64,000 nucleotides of DNA. Origin: G965230065 sp965230065 (GTDB lineage Bacteria; Bacteroidota; Bacteroidia; Cytophagales; Cyclobacteriaceae). This document shows, piece by piece, positions 9,051-18,105 of this stretch; within the stretch, counting starts at the first letter, position 1; each line of letters begins with the position of its first letter. Below the pieces are notes generated by a model. The model saw only the letters and a list, made by a program, of their open reading frames with translations, did no database searches and had not been told where the DNA came from. Location: assembly GCA_965230065.1 (NCBI GenBank), contig OZ245942.1:5952001-6016000 (forward strand). The letters are read 5' to 3'. The position numbers and the translations under genes are program-made.

Positions 9051-10580
9051 CTATTCCCCCTCTTTTTCAATCAAATTCAACATTTTGATGGTGGCTTTGA
9101 TAGCCGCGGAAGCCTGGTCAGAGTCCAGTCCGCGCGTTTTAAATTCCCGTCCGTTTGACCAGGTAATGACGGTTTCTACCAAAGCATCGGTGTGCCCGCC
9201 AGGGGGGATGGAAACATAATAATCCAGAAGTAAGGGAATTTTCCTGTTCAAAGGCTTATAAATTTTTTTTAAGGCCTTCATAAAGGCATCATACTGCCCG
9301 TCTCCGGTAGAAGAGCCTTCATACACTTTCCCATTGATTTCTATACTGAGCGTAGCGGTGGGTTTGAGGTTATGCACATGACAGACATAGTAATTATGAA
9401 TTTTTATTTTCTCTTTGATCACCTCACTACCCAGTACGTCGGCGATGATATAGGGCAGGTCTTCGGTGGTGATATTTTCTTTTTTATCACCCAGTTCCAC
9501 CACCCGGTGGGTTACTTTTGTCATTGATTCAGGAGAAAGTTCAATCCCCAGTTCTTCCAGGTTTTTGGCGATACTGGCCTTGCCTGACGTTTTGCCCAAA
9601 GCATATTTCCTGGCCCTGCCAAACCGCTCGGGCGTGAGGTTGCTTACATACAAATTCCCTTTTTTATCGCCATCGGCATGCACCCCGCAGGTTTGGGTAA
9701 ATACATGCTCTCCAATAATAGGTTCGTTGGAAGGGACGCGCATACCGGCAAAAGCCTCTACCATGCGCGAAATCTTTTTCAATTTTGTTTCATCTACCCT
9801 GACTGCTACTCCGGCATGATCTTTTAACACAGCTACTACGCTGCCCAGGGGGGCATTGCCTGCCCTTTCTCCCAAACCGTTAACGGTGGTGTGCGTACCT
9901 TTGGCTCCCGCCCGCACGGCTGCCAGTACATTGGCCGATGCCAGGTCATAGTCATTATGTGTATGGCAATCAAAATGCAGTTCAGGAAAAGACTCGGTCA
10001 TCCTTCGGAAAAACATGGTCATTTCATCTGGAAATAAGATACCCAGCGTATCAGGCAACATAAACCGCCTGATGGGCTCTTTTTGCAATGCCTCTACCAA
10101 TTGCATAATATATTCCGGGGAATGCCGCATACCGTTCGACCAGTCTTCCAGATACACATTTACATCAATCCCTAATTTTTGGGCATAAGCAATGCTTTCT
10201 TTGATATTGGCTATGTGTTGCTCGGGCGTTTTACGTAATTGTCCTTTTAAGTGATTGAGCGACCCTTTGCACAAAAGGTTCACCACCCTGGCCCCGGAAT
10301 CATGGATCCAGTCCAGTGATTTTGTACCATCTACAAAACCCAGCACCTCTATACAGTTAAGCAGGCCTTTGTCAGCAGCCCAGGAAGTGATTTTCCTGAC
10401 ACCCTCAAACTCACCTTCCGAAATCCGGGCCGAAGCCACTTCTATCCGGTCTACTTTTACTTCTTCTAATAAAATTTTGGCCAGGTTGAGTTTTTCACTG
10501 GCGGTAAAAGCTACGCCCGAGGTTTGTTCCCCATCGCGCAGCGTAGTATCCATGATCTCTACACGCATGCTCGTATTCAT
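9051..10580 (-). CDS. 2-isopropylmalate/(R)-citramalate synthase family enzyme
   Basis: A 509-aa DRE-TIM metallolyase. The N-terminal MDTTLRDGEQT provides the catalytic Arg-Asp. FDCHTHNDYDLASANVLAA holds the metal-binding HxH, and GLGERAGNAPLG is the glycine-rich flexible loop. HADGDKKGNLY lies where isopropylmalate synthases have HQDG. The last ~130 residues are a LeuA-type allosteric dimer domain (ATLSIEINGKVYEGSSTGDGQYDAFMKALKK), which normally mediates feedback control by leucine or isoleucine. It could supply leucine (2-isopropylmalate) or isoleucine (citramalate); sequence inspection alone does not decide. No other leu or ilv genes are adjacent. An internal ATG four codons in (MRVEIMDTT) is an equally good start. 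Confidence 0.82.
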   Translation of the reverse strand: MNTSMRVEIMDTTLRDGEQTSGVAFTASEKLNLAKILLEEVKVDRIEVASARISEGEFEGVRKITSWAADKGLLNCIEVLGFVDGTKSLDWIHDSGARVVNLLCKGSLNHLKGQLRKTPEQHIANIKESIAYAQKLGIDVNVYLEDWSNGMRHSPEYIMQLVEALQKEPIRRFMLPDTLGILFPDEMTMFFRRMTESFPELHFDCHTHNDYDLASANVLAAVRAGAKGTHTTVNGLGERAGNAPLGSVVAVLKDHAGVAVRVDETKLKKISRMVEAFAGMRVPSNEPIIGEHVFTQTCGVHADGDKKGNLYVSNLTPERFGRARKYALGKTSGKASIAKNLEELGIELSPESMTKVTHRVVELGDKKENITTEDLPYIIADVLGSEVIKEKIKIHNYYVCHVHNLKPTATLSIEINGKVYEGSSTGDGQYDAFMKALKKIYKPLNRKIPLLLDYYVSIPPGGHTDALVETVITWSNGREFKTRGLDSDQASAAIKATIKMLNLIEKEGE

Positions 10581-10940
10581 TTAAACATTCAAAGTACGCA
10601 AATCTTGACTGAAAACCCAACATATACCACCTGGCTACAGGATATCCCCCGGCATAGGCATGAGGAATTCAAAGAAAAGCGAAAACATGCTTCTAAAAAA
10701 AGCATAAGAAATACACATTAAATCAAAGATAAAACCCACCCATCACCAAAGCTACATTTATTATTTTCTCATTAATCAGTTAATAATGTTGATATATTTT
10801 TAAAAATTAATATAAATATTTAAACAAAATAAAAAAATATCAATCATTAATTTATACAGTAATTCAAATACCTTTCCCGGTTGTATTTATTGTAGCAAGG
10901 CAAAAATTGCCAAATAACAACAAGTCAACCTTTAGAGCCA
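10581..10940. promoter_or_regulatory. divergent intergenic region, probable promoters for both neighbours
   Basis: This 360-base spacer separates the minus-strand synthase gene from the plus-strand FecR gene. The right 200 bases are strongly A/T rich. A small dyad, GGCAA-AAA-TTGCC, sits near 10900 just ahead of fecR. I see no coding potential and no perfect TANNTTTG element. Confidence 0.3.
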
Positions 10941-11918
10941 ATGCGCCAAGATGAGCTTTTACGCAAGTACCTGAACAATGAATGTACGACTGAAGAAAAG
11001 CATATGTTGTACCATTATTTATTGAAAGAAGACGAAGTGAAATACCGGGATGTGTTGTACGAAATCTGGAAATCTATGCCTCCTTCACAATCTATAGAAA
11101 GTGAAGCATCAGAACGAATGTTTGCCAGGATTTCAGAAAAGTTAGATAACACCAACAAGCGGGGACATTCTTTATTTCTAACCTATTCCCGTAAGATGGC
11201 CGCTTCTGTTTCAGTATTGCTGGCTGTTTCAGCTTTTTTGTATTTTGTTTTCCTGCATTCGCCCCAAACAACCCATGCAACGGCCTATGGTACCACAGAA
11301 AAGATCACTTTACCCGACGGCTCTGAAGTTCATTTGTATGCGAACTCTACTTTACATTATCCCCCACAATGGGATTTGCAGCGGGAAGTGTGGCTGGAAG
11401 GAGAAGCTTTTTTTAAAGTAAATAAAACTTCAGGAAGTAATGCCGGTTTTCCTGAAAAGTTTATCGTGCATACCAGCAACCTTGATGTGGAAGTACTGGG
11501 TACGGAATTTAACGTGAAAGACCGGAAAGGCAACACCCAGGTGGTTTTAAATTCAGGATTGGTAAAACTCACTAAAATCATTCATGAAACCCAGGAGTTA
11601 ACCATGCAACCCGGCGATATTGTGGAAGTAGGACAACTGCAAAAACTCACTATTAAAAAAGTACCAGAACCCGAGTTGTTCTCTTCCTGGAAAGACAACT
11701 TTCTTTATTTTGAAGACAAGCCCCTGGCAGAAGTTGCCAAGGAGTTGAAAGATAGCCACGGCATCAACATTAAGTTTTCTAATGAAACACTGAGTGCTAA
11801 AAAGATCAATGCTTCCACACCGGTGGATAACCTAAATGTACTGTTTACCACCATTGAGCGGTCTTTCGACTTAAAAGTAAGCAAGCATGAACAAGAATAT
11901 GTAATTAGTAAAAAGTGA
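10941..11918 (+). CDS. FecR family anti-sigma factor / transmembrane signal transducer
   Basis: A 325-aa inner-membrane protein. The N-terminal ~80 residues are the cytoplasmic sigma-binding part (LLRKYLNNECTTEEKHML). One membrane segment follows at about 86-105, then the periplasmic FecR domain with TEKITLPDGSEVHLYANSTL and VWLEGEAFFKV, and a C-terminal DUF4974/STN-like domain from about residue 250 (PLAEVAKELKDSHGINIKF). FecR proteins relay the substrate-occupied state of a TonB-dependent transporter to an ECF sigma factor. The SusC homologue downstream has the matching N-terminal STN signalling domain. Unusually, no sigma gene lies directly upstream; the nearest is at 19346-19930 on the opposite strand. 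Confidence 0.92.
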   Translation: MRQDELLRKYLNNECTTEEKHMLYHYLLKEDEVKYRDVLYEIWKSMPPSQSIESEASERMFARISEKLDNTNKRGHSLFLTYSRKMAASVSVLLAVSAFLYFVFLHSPQTTHATAYGTTEKITLPDGSEVHLYANSTLHYPPQWDLQREVWLEGEAFFKVNKTSGSNAGFPEKFIVHTSNLDVEVLGTEFNVKDRKGNTQVVLNSGLVKLTKIIHETQELTMQPGDIVEVGQLQKLTIKKVPEPELFSSWKDNFLYFEDKPLAEVAKELKDSHGINIKFSNETLSAKKINASTPVDNLNVLFTTIERSFDLKVSKHEQEYVISKK

Positions 11919-11980
11919 CGGAAGACCGGTGACATAAGACCGAAGTTTCAACTACTGTCTTCCATCTCCGGACTCCTGAC
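11916..11980. repeat. intergenic palindromic repeat, GACGGAAGAC family
   Basis: The fecR-susC spacer contains GACGGAAGACCGG, AAGACCGAAG and, in opposite orientation, GTCTTCCATCTCCGG. The same word family occurs at 32309-32341 and 40501-40531. Here the arms are imperfect. Confidence 0.6.
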
Positions 11981-12023
11981 TAAATTTAAATTAACCAATA
12001 AGTTTCAACCAAATCTATTTATT

Positions 12024-15000
12024 ATGAAACATGATGTATACCTTTTAAAGCGATGGATGCTATACAGCTTCATCATGTGTTTTGTCGGCAATTACGCTTT
12101 TTCACAGGAATTGGCGCATGCAGGCAATTTCACATCCGGTTATGTAGATGGGAAACAAGAAAGTGCAATGTTGCTGGAAACTGTACTTGAAAAGCTGGAA
12201 ACAGCACACAAAGTGCGGTTCAACTATGCCACTGATCTTGTGAAAGACAAAAAAATCAACCTTACCCAAAAAGAACTTTCTGCTGAGAACCTGGAGGTGT
12301 CATTGAATTCAATTCTGACTCCGCTGGGATTGCAGTATGAGAAGATTAATGAACACATTTATGGTATTTATCATAAAGGAAACAAATCGCAACTGCAACC
12401 TATCCGGCCTTCTGATGCTAAATTACAGCAGAGTTCTATTGGAGGTTCGCTGAATAGCTTTAGTATCAAGAAACTGACACAACGTTCGGCCAACTTTTGG
12501 GAAGTAATGGAAAAGAACATTTCCGGTACCATTACCGATGAAACCGGTGAAGGATTACCGGGAGTAAACGTTTTGGTAAAAAACACCACCATTGGTACCG
12601 TTACCGATGTAGAGGGGAATTACAGAATATCTGTACCGGATGATGCTAATTTCCTTGTTTTTTCTTCTGTAGGCTATGTTACCGAAGAAGTTGAAATAGG
12701 GGGAAGAAGTGTCATTGACCTGGAAATGGCCCCAGACATACAGGCACTTTCCGAAGTAGTAGTGGTAGGTTATGGTACCCAGGAGAAAAGGGATGTAACA
12801 GCGGCTATTTCTTCCATTGATCAAGAACAGATTAAACAGATACCTACGGCAAATCCGGTGGAATCTATGAAAGGACAGGTAGCCGGGGTAGATGTATTGC
12901 AAGGAGGAGGACGTCCCGGACAGCAACCCTCTATTACCATCAGAGGGCGAAGATCCATCAATGCTTCCAATGACCCGCTGTTTGTGGTAGACGGGGTGCC
13001 TATGACTTCAGGCACCGGTTCCATTTATGATTTCAACCCCCAGGATATTGAATCCATGGAAATTCTGAAAGATGCAGCAGCTACGGCTATTTACGGATCA
13101 AGAGGGGCCAATGGCGTTGTCCTGATCACCACCAAAAGGGGAAGTGCTGGAAAAACGGTTGTCAGTTACGATGGTTATTATGGTATATCCAGCGTTACCA
13201 AATTGGTGGATATGATGAATGCGCAAGAATTTGCAGACCTGAAAAGAGAATCTGCCCGTATTGATGACCAGGGAAGGACAGGACGTACTGCATGGAATGG
13301 TACATTACAACCCGATGAAAACGTCTTTGCCGACCCGGCAGAATTTGAGTCTATAGAAACTGGGCGTTCTACCGATTACCTGGATTTGGTGCTGAATGAA
13401 GGATACCAAACCAACCATCAGTTGAGTGTGGCCGGAGGCAGCGAGAAAACCCAGTTCAATGTATCCTTGGGCTATTTCAAAGAACAGGGAATCATAGAAA
13501 ACCAGGATTATGAAAGATATACCGGCCGGATAAATCTGGACCATAGGATCAGCGATCGGTTTAAGATAGGCATGTCATCCTTCCTCTCATCGGCCATTCA
13601 AAACTGGGGCTCTAGTGCTACTATGGGGGAAGCTGTGAACAATTCTCCATTGGGGCAGCCCTACAATGATGACGGAACACCGAAGTTTTTACCCATTGCA
13701 GATGGTATCCGTACCAACCCTTTGAGTGAGCTGGTGCCAGACGCCTATGTAGATGAGCGGGATTTTACCCGGATTTTCTCGTCTCTGTACCTGGAAGCGA
13801 AGATTATAGAAGGACTACAATATAAGTTCCTTTTCGGACCCGACATCCGCTATCGCCGACGGGGTGTATTCCAAGGGAGGTTTACCAATGCCCGGAGAGG
13901 TGCTGACCCTGCGGCAGAATTGGAAAATGAAAAAACGCTGGGATATACCATGGAAAACCTCCTTACCTACAATAAAAGCATAGGAGAAAATCACGACTTT
14001 ACCTTTACTTTTCTGCAAAGTATACAGGAGTCTAAATTCGAGCGTCAGCGTACCAGGGTTGTGAATTTACCCTATGAGTCCCAATTATGGTACAACCTGA
14101 GTACAGCCGGCACCATTGAGGCAAACGAGTCGCGTTTGGAGGAATGGCAGCTGGCTTCATTTATGGGACGTATTAACTATACACTTGCTGGTAAATACCT
14201 ATTTCAGTTTACCTACCGGGCCGATGGATCTTCCCGTCTGGCCGAGAGCAACAAATGGGCCTATTTCCCGGGTATCTCTGCCGGGTGGCGGGTGATTGAC
14301 GAAGGCTTTATGGGAGGAGCTACCGATTGGCTGTCAGAACTGAAGCTGAGAGCATCTTATGGTGAAGTAGGCAATACCTCGGTAGATCCATATCAGACTG
14401 CCGGGCGCCTGGAAAGGTCTGTGTATGACTGGAATGATGCCAATGCGGCAGGCTTCCGACTGAATGAAATTGAAAACTCGGAACTGGGTTGGGAAATATC
14501 AAGAACTTTCGATGTAGGAGTTGATTTCGGGCTTTTTAACGGACGCCTGTCAGGTAGTTTTGACTATTACAAAACCAACACCGAAGACTTACTGCTGGAA
14601 CGACAGCTTCCCTTTACTTCAGGGTATGAGCAAATACTTCAAAATGTAGGTTCTACCGAAACCAAAGGAGTAGAACTCATGTTGGGAGCTACTATCTTTG
14701 ATACTCCGGGTGGTTTCCGATGGGATGCCAACTTCAACATCACGCATTACAAGGAGGCTATTACCGAACTGGCTTTGAAGGATGAAAATGGGAATCCTCT
14801 TGATGATGTTGGAAACGCCTGGTTTATCGGAGAACCCATCCGCGTATTCTTTGACTATGATAAAATAGGTATCTGGCAGGCCAACGAAGCAGAAATGGCT
14901 GAGGAAATGGATGGAGCCTATCCGGGAGAGATTAAAGTGGCGGACGTTGATGGTGATGGACTTATCACTCCGGATGACCGTACTATTCTCGGGTCAGATG

Positions 15001-15497
15001 TACCTGATGTATTAGGAGGCCTTACCAACCGGTTTGAATACAAAGGGTTCGATCTTTCCATCTTCTTCTATTATCGCCTGGGTCATATGATTGACAGCCG
15101 GTTCAATTCTGACCAGAATACCATGCAGGGGCGCTATAATAATATGGATGTAGATTACTGGACCATTGATAATCCTACCAACGGGTATCCAAGGCCGAAT
15201 CTTAACCAGGAACGTCCCCAGAAGTATGAGACGTTGCGGTACTTTGACGGCAGCTATGTGAAGCTGAGAAATGTAACTCTGGGGTATAATTTCCCTCAAA
15301 GTATTACAGAAAAACTCAGGCTGTCTAACCTTAGAATATACGCTACTGCTCAAAACCCCTGGTTTTCGGCCAAGTATGATACCTTCGATCCGGAAACTAC
15401 CAACTCTAACAATGATGACGATTTTGATAATGAGTTGAGTACAGGTGATGTGCCCTCTTCCAAGTTATTCTTGTTGGGAATCAATTTCCAGTTTTAA
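12024..15497 (+). CDS. SusC/RagA family TonB-linked outer-membrane transporter with STN domain
   Basis: An 1157-aa outer-membrane transporter for energised uptake of oligomeric nutrients together with a SusD lipoprotein. Domains in order: signal peptide (to about 27); STN signalling domain (about 50-116, MLLETVLEKLETAHKVRFNY), which contacts FecR; a carboxypeptidase-regulatory-like domain (about 166-236, ISGTITDETGEGLPGVNV); the SusC signature LSEVVVVGYGTQEKRDVTA (about 242-260); the plug with VDGVPM and SIYDFNPQDIESMEILKDAA; then the 22-strand barrel ending in LLGINFQF. SusD follows after 18 bases. The STN domain shows this transporter is trans-envelope regulated, consistent with the upstream FecR. 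The substrate is unknown. Confidence 0.95.
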   Translation: MKHDVYLLKRWMLYSFIMCFVGNYAFSQELAHAGNFTSGYVDGKQESAMLLETVLEKLETAHKVRFNYATDLVKDKKINLTQKELSAENLEVSLNSILTPLGLQYEKINEHIYGIYHKGNKSQLQPIRPSDAKLQQSSIGGSLNSFSIKKLTQRSANFWEVMEKNISGTITDETGEGLPGVNVLVKNTTIGTVTDVEGNYRISVPDDANFLVFSSVGYVTEEVEIGGRSVIDLEMAPDIQALSEVVVVGYGTQEKRDVTAAISSIDQEQIKQIPTANPVESMKGQVAGVDVLQGGGRPGQQPSITIRGRRSINASNDPLFVVDGVPMTSGTGSIYDFNPQDIESMEILKDAAATAIYGSRGANGVVLITTKRGSAGKTVVSYDGYYGISSVTKLVDMMNAQEFADLKRESARIDDQGRTGRTAWNGTLQPDENVFADPAEFESIETGRSTDYLDLVLNEGYQTNHQLSVAGGSEKTQFNVSLGYFKEQGIIENQDYERYTGRINLDHRISDRFKIGMSSFLSSAIQNWGSSATMGEAVNNSPLGQPYNDDGTPKFLPIADGIRTNPLSELVPDAYVDERDFTRIFSSLYLEAKIIEGLQYKFLFGPDIRYRRRGVFQGRFTNARRGADPAAELENEKTLGYTMENLLTYNKSIGENHDFTFTFLQSIQESKFERQRTRVVNLPYESQLWYNLSTAGTIEANESRLEEWQLASFMGRINYTLAGKYLFQFTYRADGSSRLAESNKWAYFPGISAGWRVIDEGFMGGATDWLSELKLRASYGEVGNTSVDPYQTAGRLERSVYDWNDANAAGFRLNEIENSELGWEISRTFDVGVDFGLFNGRLSGSFDYYKTNTEDLLLERQLPFTSGYEQILQNVGSTETKGVELMLGATIFDTPGGFRWDANFNITHYKEAITELALKDENGNPLDDVGNAWFIGEPIRVFFDYDKIGIWQANEAEMAEEMDGAYPGEIKVADVDGDGLITPDDRTILGSDVPDVLGGLTNRFEYKGFDLSIFFYYRLGHMIDSRFNSDQNTMQGRYNNMDVDYWTIDNPTNGYPRPNLNQERPQKYETLRYFDGSYVKLRNVTLGYNFPQSITEKLRLSNLRIYATAQNPWFSAKYDTFDPETTNSNNDDDFDNELSTGDVPSSKLFLLGINFQF

Positions 15498-15515
15498 ATC
15501 AAAATACTTTAGATA

Positions 15516-17216
15516 ATGAAAACGAAATCAATCATATTCATAGTAGCAGTACTGGCTTTCTTTAACCAGTCATGCGAAAAGTTCCTGGAAGAAGAGCTGG
15601 TCTCCGATGTGTCGGCAGCTTCTTACTATACCACCCCTGCCGGTTTGGAAGATGCGGTGGATGCCACTTATGGATGGTTAAAATATAGCTATGGCCCTCC
15701 TGAAAGAGGATTTACCTCTACTGTTTTTGGCACAGATACCTATACAAACGGTGCCGATGGAAGCCACAAGGTGTGGAACTGGTACGACAATAACTTTAAT
15801 TCCAGTCAGCCTTTATTGAGAGAACTCTGGAGAGACTGGTACAAGGGGATCAACCAGGCCAATGCAGTGATCAACCGCTCTGCTCAGGTTGAAGGTATTG
15901 ACCCTGCTCTTGTTGAGCAAAGAATTGCAGAAGTAAGGTTTTTGAGGGCTTTTTTCTACTTTAATTTGGTGCAGCATTGGGGAGATGTACACTTAACGCT
16001 GGAGGAAACCGAAGGTGTGGAAGTAGAAGCCAACAGAACACCGGCTGCGCAAATATATGCTGAAGCCATTATACCCGATTTGGAAAATGCCATTAGTGTG
16101 TTACCGGATGAGCAAAGCGACTATGGAAGGGCAACGAAACCCGCCGCAGAGTTTATGCTGGCTAAGGTACTGCTCACCCGCTCGTATAAGCCCTATGCCG
16201 AAGCCAATGATGCCGCCAGGGCAGAACAACTCATGACTTCTGTCATTGATAATCCTCTCTTCGAGTTGTTGGATACCTATGGTGATCTTTTTGACCAAAG
16301 CAACCAGCTTAACAGTGAGGTGATCTGGTCTGTACAAAATACACAAGATCTGATATTGAATGGAGGCGAGGGAAACCGGGGGCATTTGTACTTTCTGTTT
16401 GAATATGATATTCGCCCCGGCATGCAGCGTGATACGGAAAACGGTCGCCCCTGGAAACGTTTTCGCCCTACACCCTATCTGTTGGGTCTTTGGGACAGAG
16501 AGGTAGACGTCAGATATGACCAGAGCTTTAAGCATGTTTGGTTTGCTAATAATGAGGGAAGTATCCCTATATGGTCGCAGGAAGATGTTGACAATGGCTA
16601 CACGACGGCTGACATGGTAGGACAGCGAAAATTTGAGCTGGGAGATACTGCTTTGTACATTCCGGGCCCCAGCATGGATGAACTTTGGGATGCAGAAAGA
16701 GAAGGCAAAGCCGGATATACGGTATATACGGCTGATGAGTATTCAGAGCGTATATTCCCTTCATTGAGCAAATTCATTGATCCATTGCGCCCTGACCGGC
16801 AGTGGGAGGAAGGTTCACGCGACTTTGTAGTAGCCCGCCTGGCCGATGCCTATCTGATCCGGGCCGAAGCCCGGTTCAAGCAAGGTGATGCCCCGGGTGC
16901 GGCTGATGATATCAACGTAGTGCGGCGCAGAGCTGCCTGGCCCGGTATGGAAGACGCTATGGAGATTTCTGCTGGTGACGTAAGTATTGAATTTATCCTG
17001 GATGAAAGAGCCCGGGAACTAGTGGGTGAAATGCACCGTTGGTTTGATTTGGTTAGAACTGGAACATTGGTAGACAGAGTACGGATGTACAATGCCGAAG
17101 CAAGGGACAATATTCAGGATTATCATGTGCTTCGCCCTATTCCACTGGATCAAATTGACAGAACATTAGGAGATTACCCTCAAAACCCTGGCTACCCGGA
17201 AGCTGGAGGAGAATAA
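15516..17216 (+). CDS. RagB/SusD family nutrient-binding outer-membrane lipoprotein
   Basis: A 566-aa SusD-like lipoprotein, the cap of the SusC transporter. The signal ends NQSC (Cys20), followed by the typical KFLEEELVSDVSAASYYTTPAGLEDAVDATY. TPR-like helices contain AEVRFLRAFFYFNLVQHWGDV, and the C-terminal SusD domain contains ADAYLIRAEARFKQGD and FILDERARELVGEMHRWFDLVRTGTL, ending RPIPLDQIDRTLGDYPQNPGY, all family signatures. It is in the same operon as SusC. A rho-independent terminator follows at 17247-17276, which partly separates it from the next lipoprotein gene. Confidence 0.95.
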   Translation: MKTKSIIFIVAVLAFFNQSCEKFLEEELVSDVSAASYYTTPAGLEDAVDATYGWLKYSYGPPERGFTSTVFGTDTYTNGADGSHKVWNWYDNNFNSSQPLLRELWRDWYKGINQANAVINRSAQVEGIDPALVEQRIAEVRFLRAFFYFNLVQHWGDVHLTLEETEGVEVEANRTPAAQIYAEAIIPDLENAISVLPDEQSDYGRATKPAAEFMLAKVLLTRSYKPYAEANDAARAEQLMTSVIDNPLFELLDTYGDLFDQSNQLNSEVIWSVQNTQDLILNGGEGNRGHLYFLFEYDIRPGMQRDTENGRPWKRFRPTPYLLGLWDREVDVRYDQSFKHVWFANNEGSIPIWSQEDVDNGYTTADMVGQRKFELGDTALYIPGPSMDELWDAEREGKAGYTVYTADEYSERIFPSLSKFIDPLRPDRQWEEGSRDFVVARLADAYLIRAEARFKQGDAPGAADDINVVRRRAAWPGMEDAMEISAGDVSIEFILDERARELVGEMHRWFDLVRTGTLVDRVRMYNAEARDNIQDYHVLRPIPLDQIDRTLGDYPQNPGYPEAGGE

Positions 17217-17246
17217 TCATTGTATTTTTATTTCTTAAAATTTAAT

Positions 17247-17276
17247 AAGGGAGGCAGTACATTGCCTCCTTTTTTT
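17247..17276 (+). terminator. intrinsic terminator after susD homologue
   Basis: The stem GGAGGCA (17250-17256) pairs with TGCCTCC (17263-17269) around a 6-nt loop and is followed by seven T. It ends the SusC/SusD transcript on the plus strand. Confidence 0.8.
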
Positions 17277-17401
17277 GTGCTTATAAAACAGTTCAAAACT
17301 GTATTGAATAATCTACTAATGAAAAGTATTAATTCATTATTTTCATTTTTAAGTATTATTTACATACTTATGTATCTACAAAAATAAATACACCAAAAAC
17401 C

Positions 17402-17968
17402 ATGAAAACCTTTACGCTCCTTTATTTGCCATTTCTACTATTGACATTACTGATTGGTTGCAAAGAAGAGGAGGATGATCCATTTCCTTCAGGCACCGAG
17501 TTATTGAAAAACCCTTCCGCCGAATCAGGCTCAGACGACTGGCTAAACAGGGAAGCCCAGTATTTTCTGGAATGGACAGATGAGGAAGCTGCGGATGGCA
17601 ATGGTTCCTTAAAAATAAGATCAGATCAGCAAGTGGATGATTTCGGTTATTGGGTGCAGGGTATTACCGAAATCCCAAAAGGTAAACGCTTACAGTTAAG
17701 TACAAAAATTAAAACAAATGAGGTGGATGGCGAGGGCGTGTTCATCGTAATACGCACGGATAGTAGTTTGAATAACGATCAGCTTCAGTTTTATACTACC
17801 CAAAATAATCTTTTTATAGGAGGCACGCAGGATTGGACTGAATATTCCCTGGAAATGGATGAAGAAGTAAAAGAGGAAGTAGAAATAATATACGTTTTCC
17901 TGATATTTGGCCGCCAGACTACCGGAACCGCCTATTTTGACGATGTATCTTTAAAAGTGATTGATTAG
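17402..17968 (+). CDS. lipoprotein with carbohydrate-binding-like beta-sandwich
   Basis: A 188-aa lipoprotein. The signal ends LLIGC (Cys20), followed by an acidic spacer (KEEEDD) typical of surface-exposed Bacteroidota lipoproteins. The rest looks like a galactose-binding/CBM4_9-type sandwich: ELLKNPSAESGSDDW at the start and TAYFDDVSLKVID at the end are the usual first and last strands of such modules, with WTEYSLEM in between. It lacks any catalytic domain. Its position after SusC/SusD suggests a surface glycan- or ligand-binding accessory (SusE/F-like role), but the specificity is unknown. It has its own A/T-rich upstream region after the terminator, so it may be separately transcribed. 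Confidence 0.65.
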   Translation: MKTFTLLYLPFLLLTLLIGCKEEEDDPFPSGTELLKNPSAESGSDDWLNREAQYFLEWTDEEAADGNGSLKIRSDQQVDDFGYWVQGITEIPKGKRLQLSTKIKTNEVDGEGVFIVIRTDSSLNNDQLQFYTTQNNLFIGGTQDWTEYSLEMDEEVKEEVEIIYVFLIFGRQTTGTAYFDDVSLKVID

Positions 17969-17980
17969 TAATGCAATGTA

Positions 17981-18000
17981 TAGTAGCAGTAGGCAGGAAA
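17981..18000 (+). repeat. copy of the GTAGCAGTAGGCAG intergenic repeat
   Basis: The spacer contains TAGTAGCAGTAGGCAGGAAA, the same word seen in larger palindromic copies at 31281-31362 and 37031-37070. It lacks the inverted arm here. Confidence 0.5.
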
Positions 18001-18105
18001 ATAACTAGCATCTGATGCTACAATTGCCACTGATTTTCCATTTTCGTTTGCATTTTAAAAAAAAAGCCCCGTATATTGGGCGAACCAAATAAACCTATAC
18101 AACCC

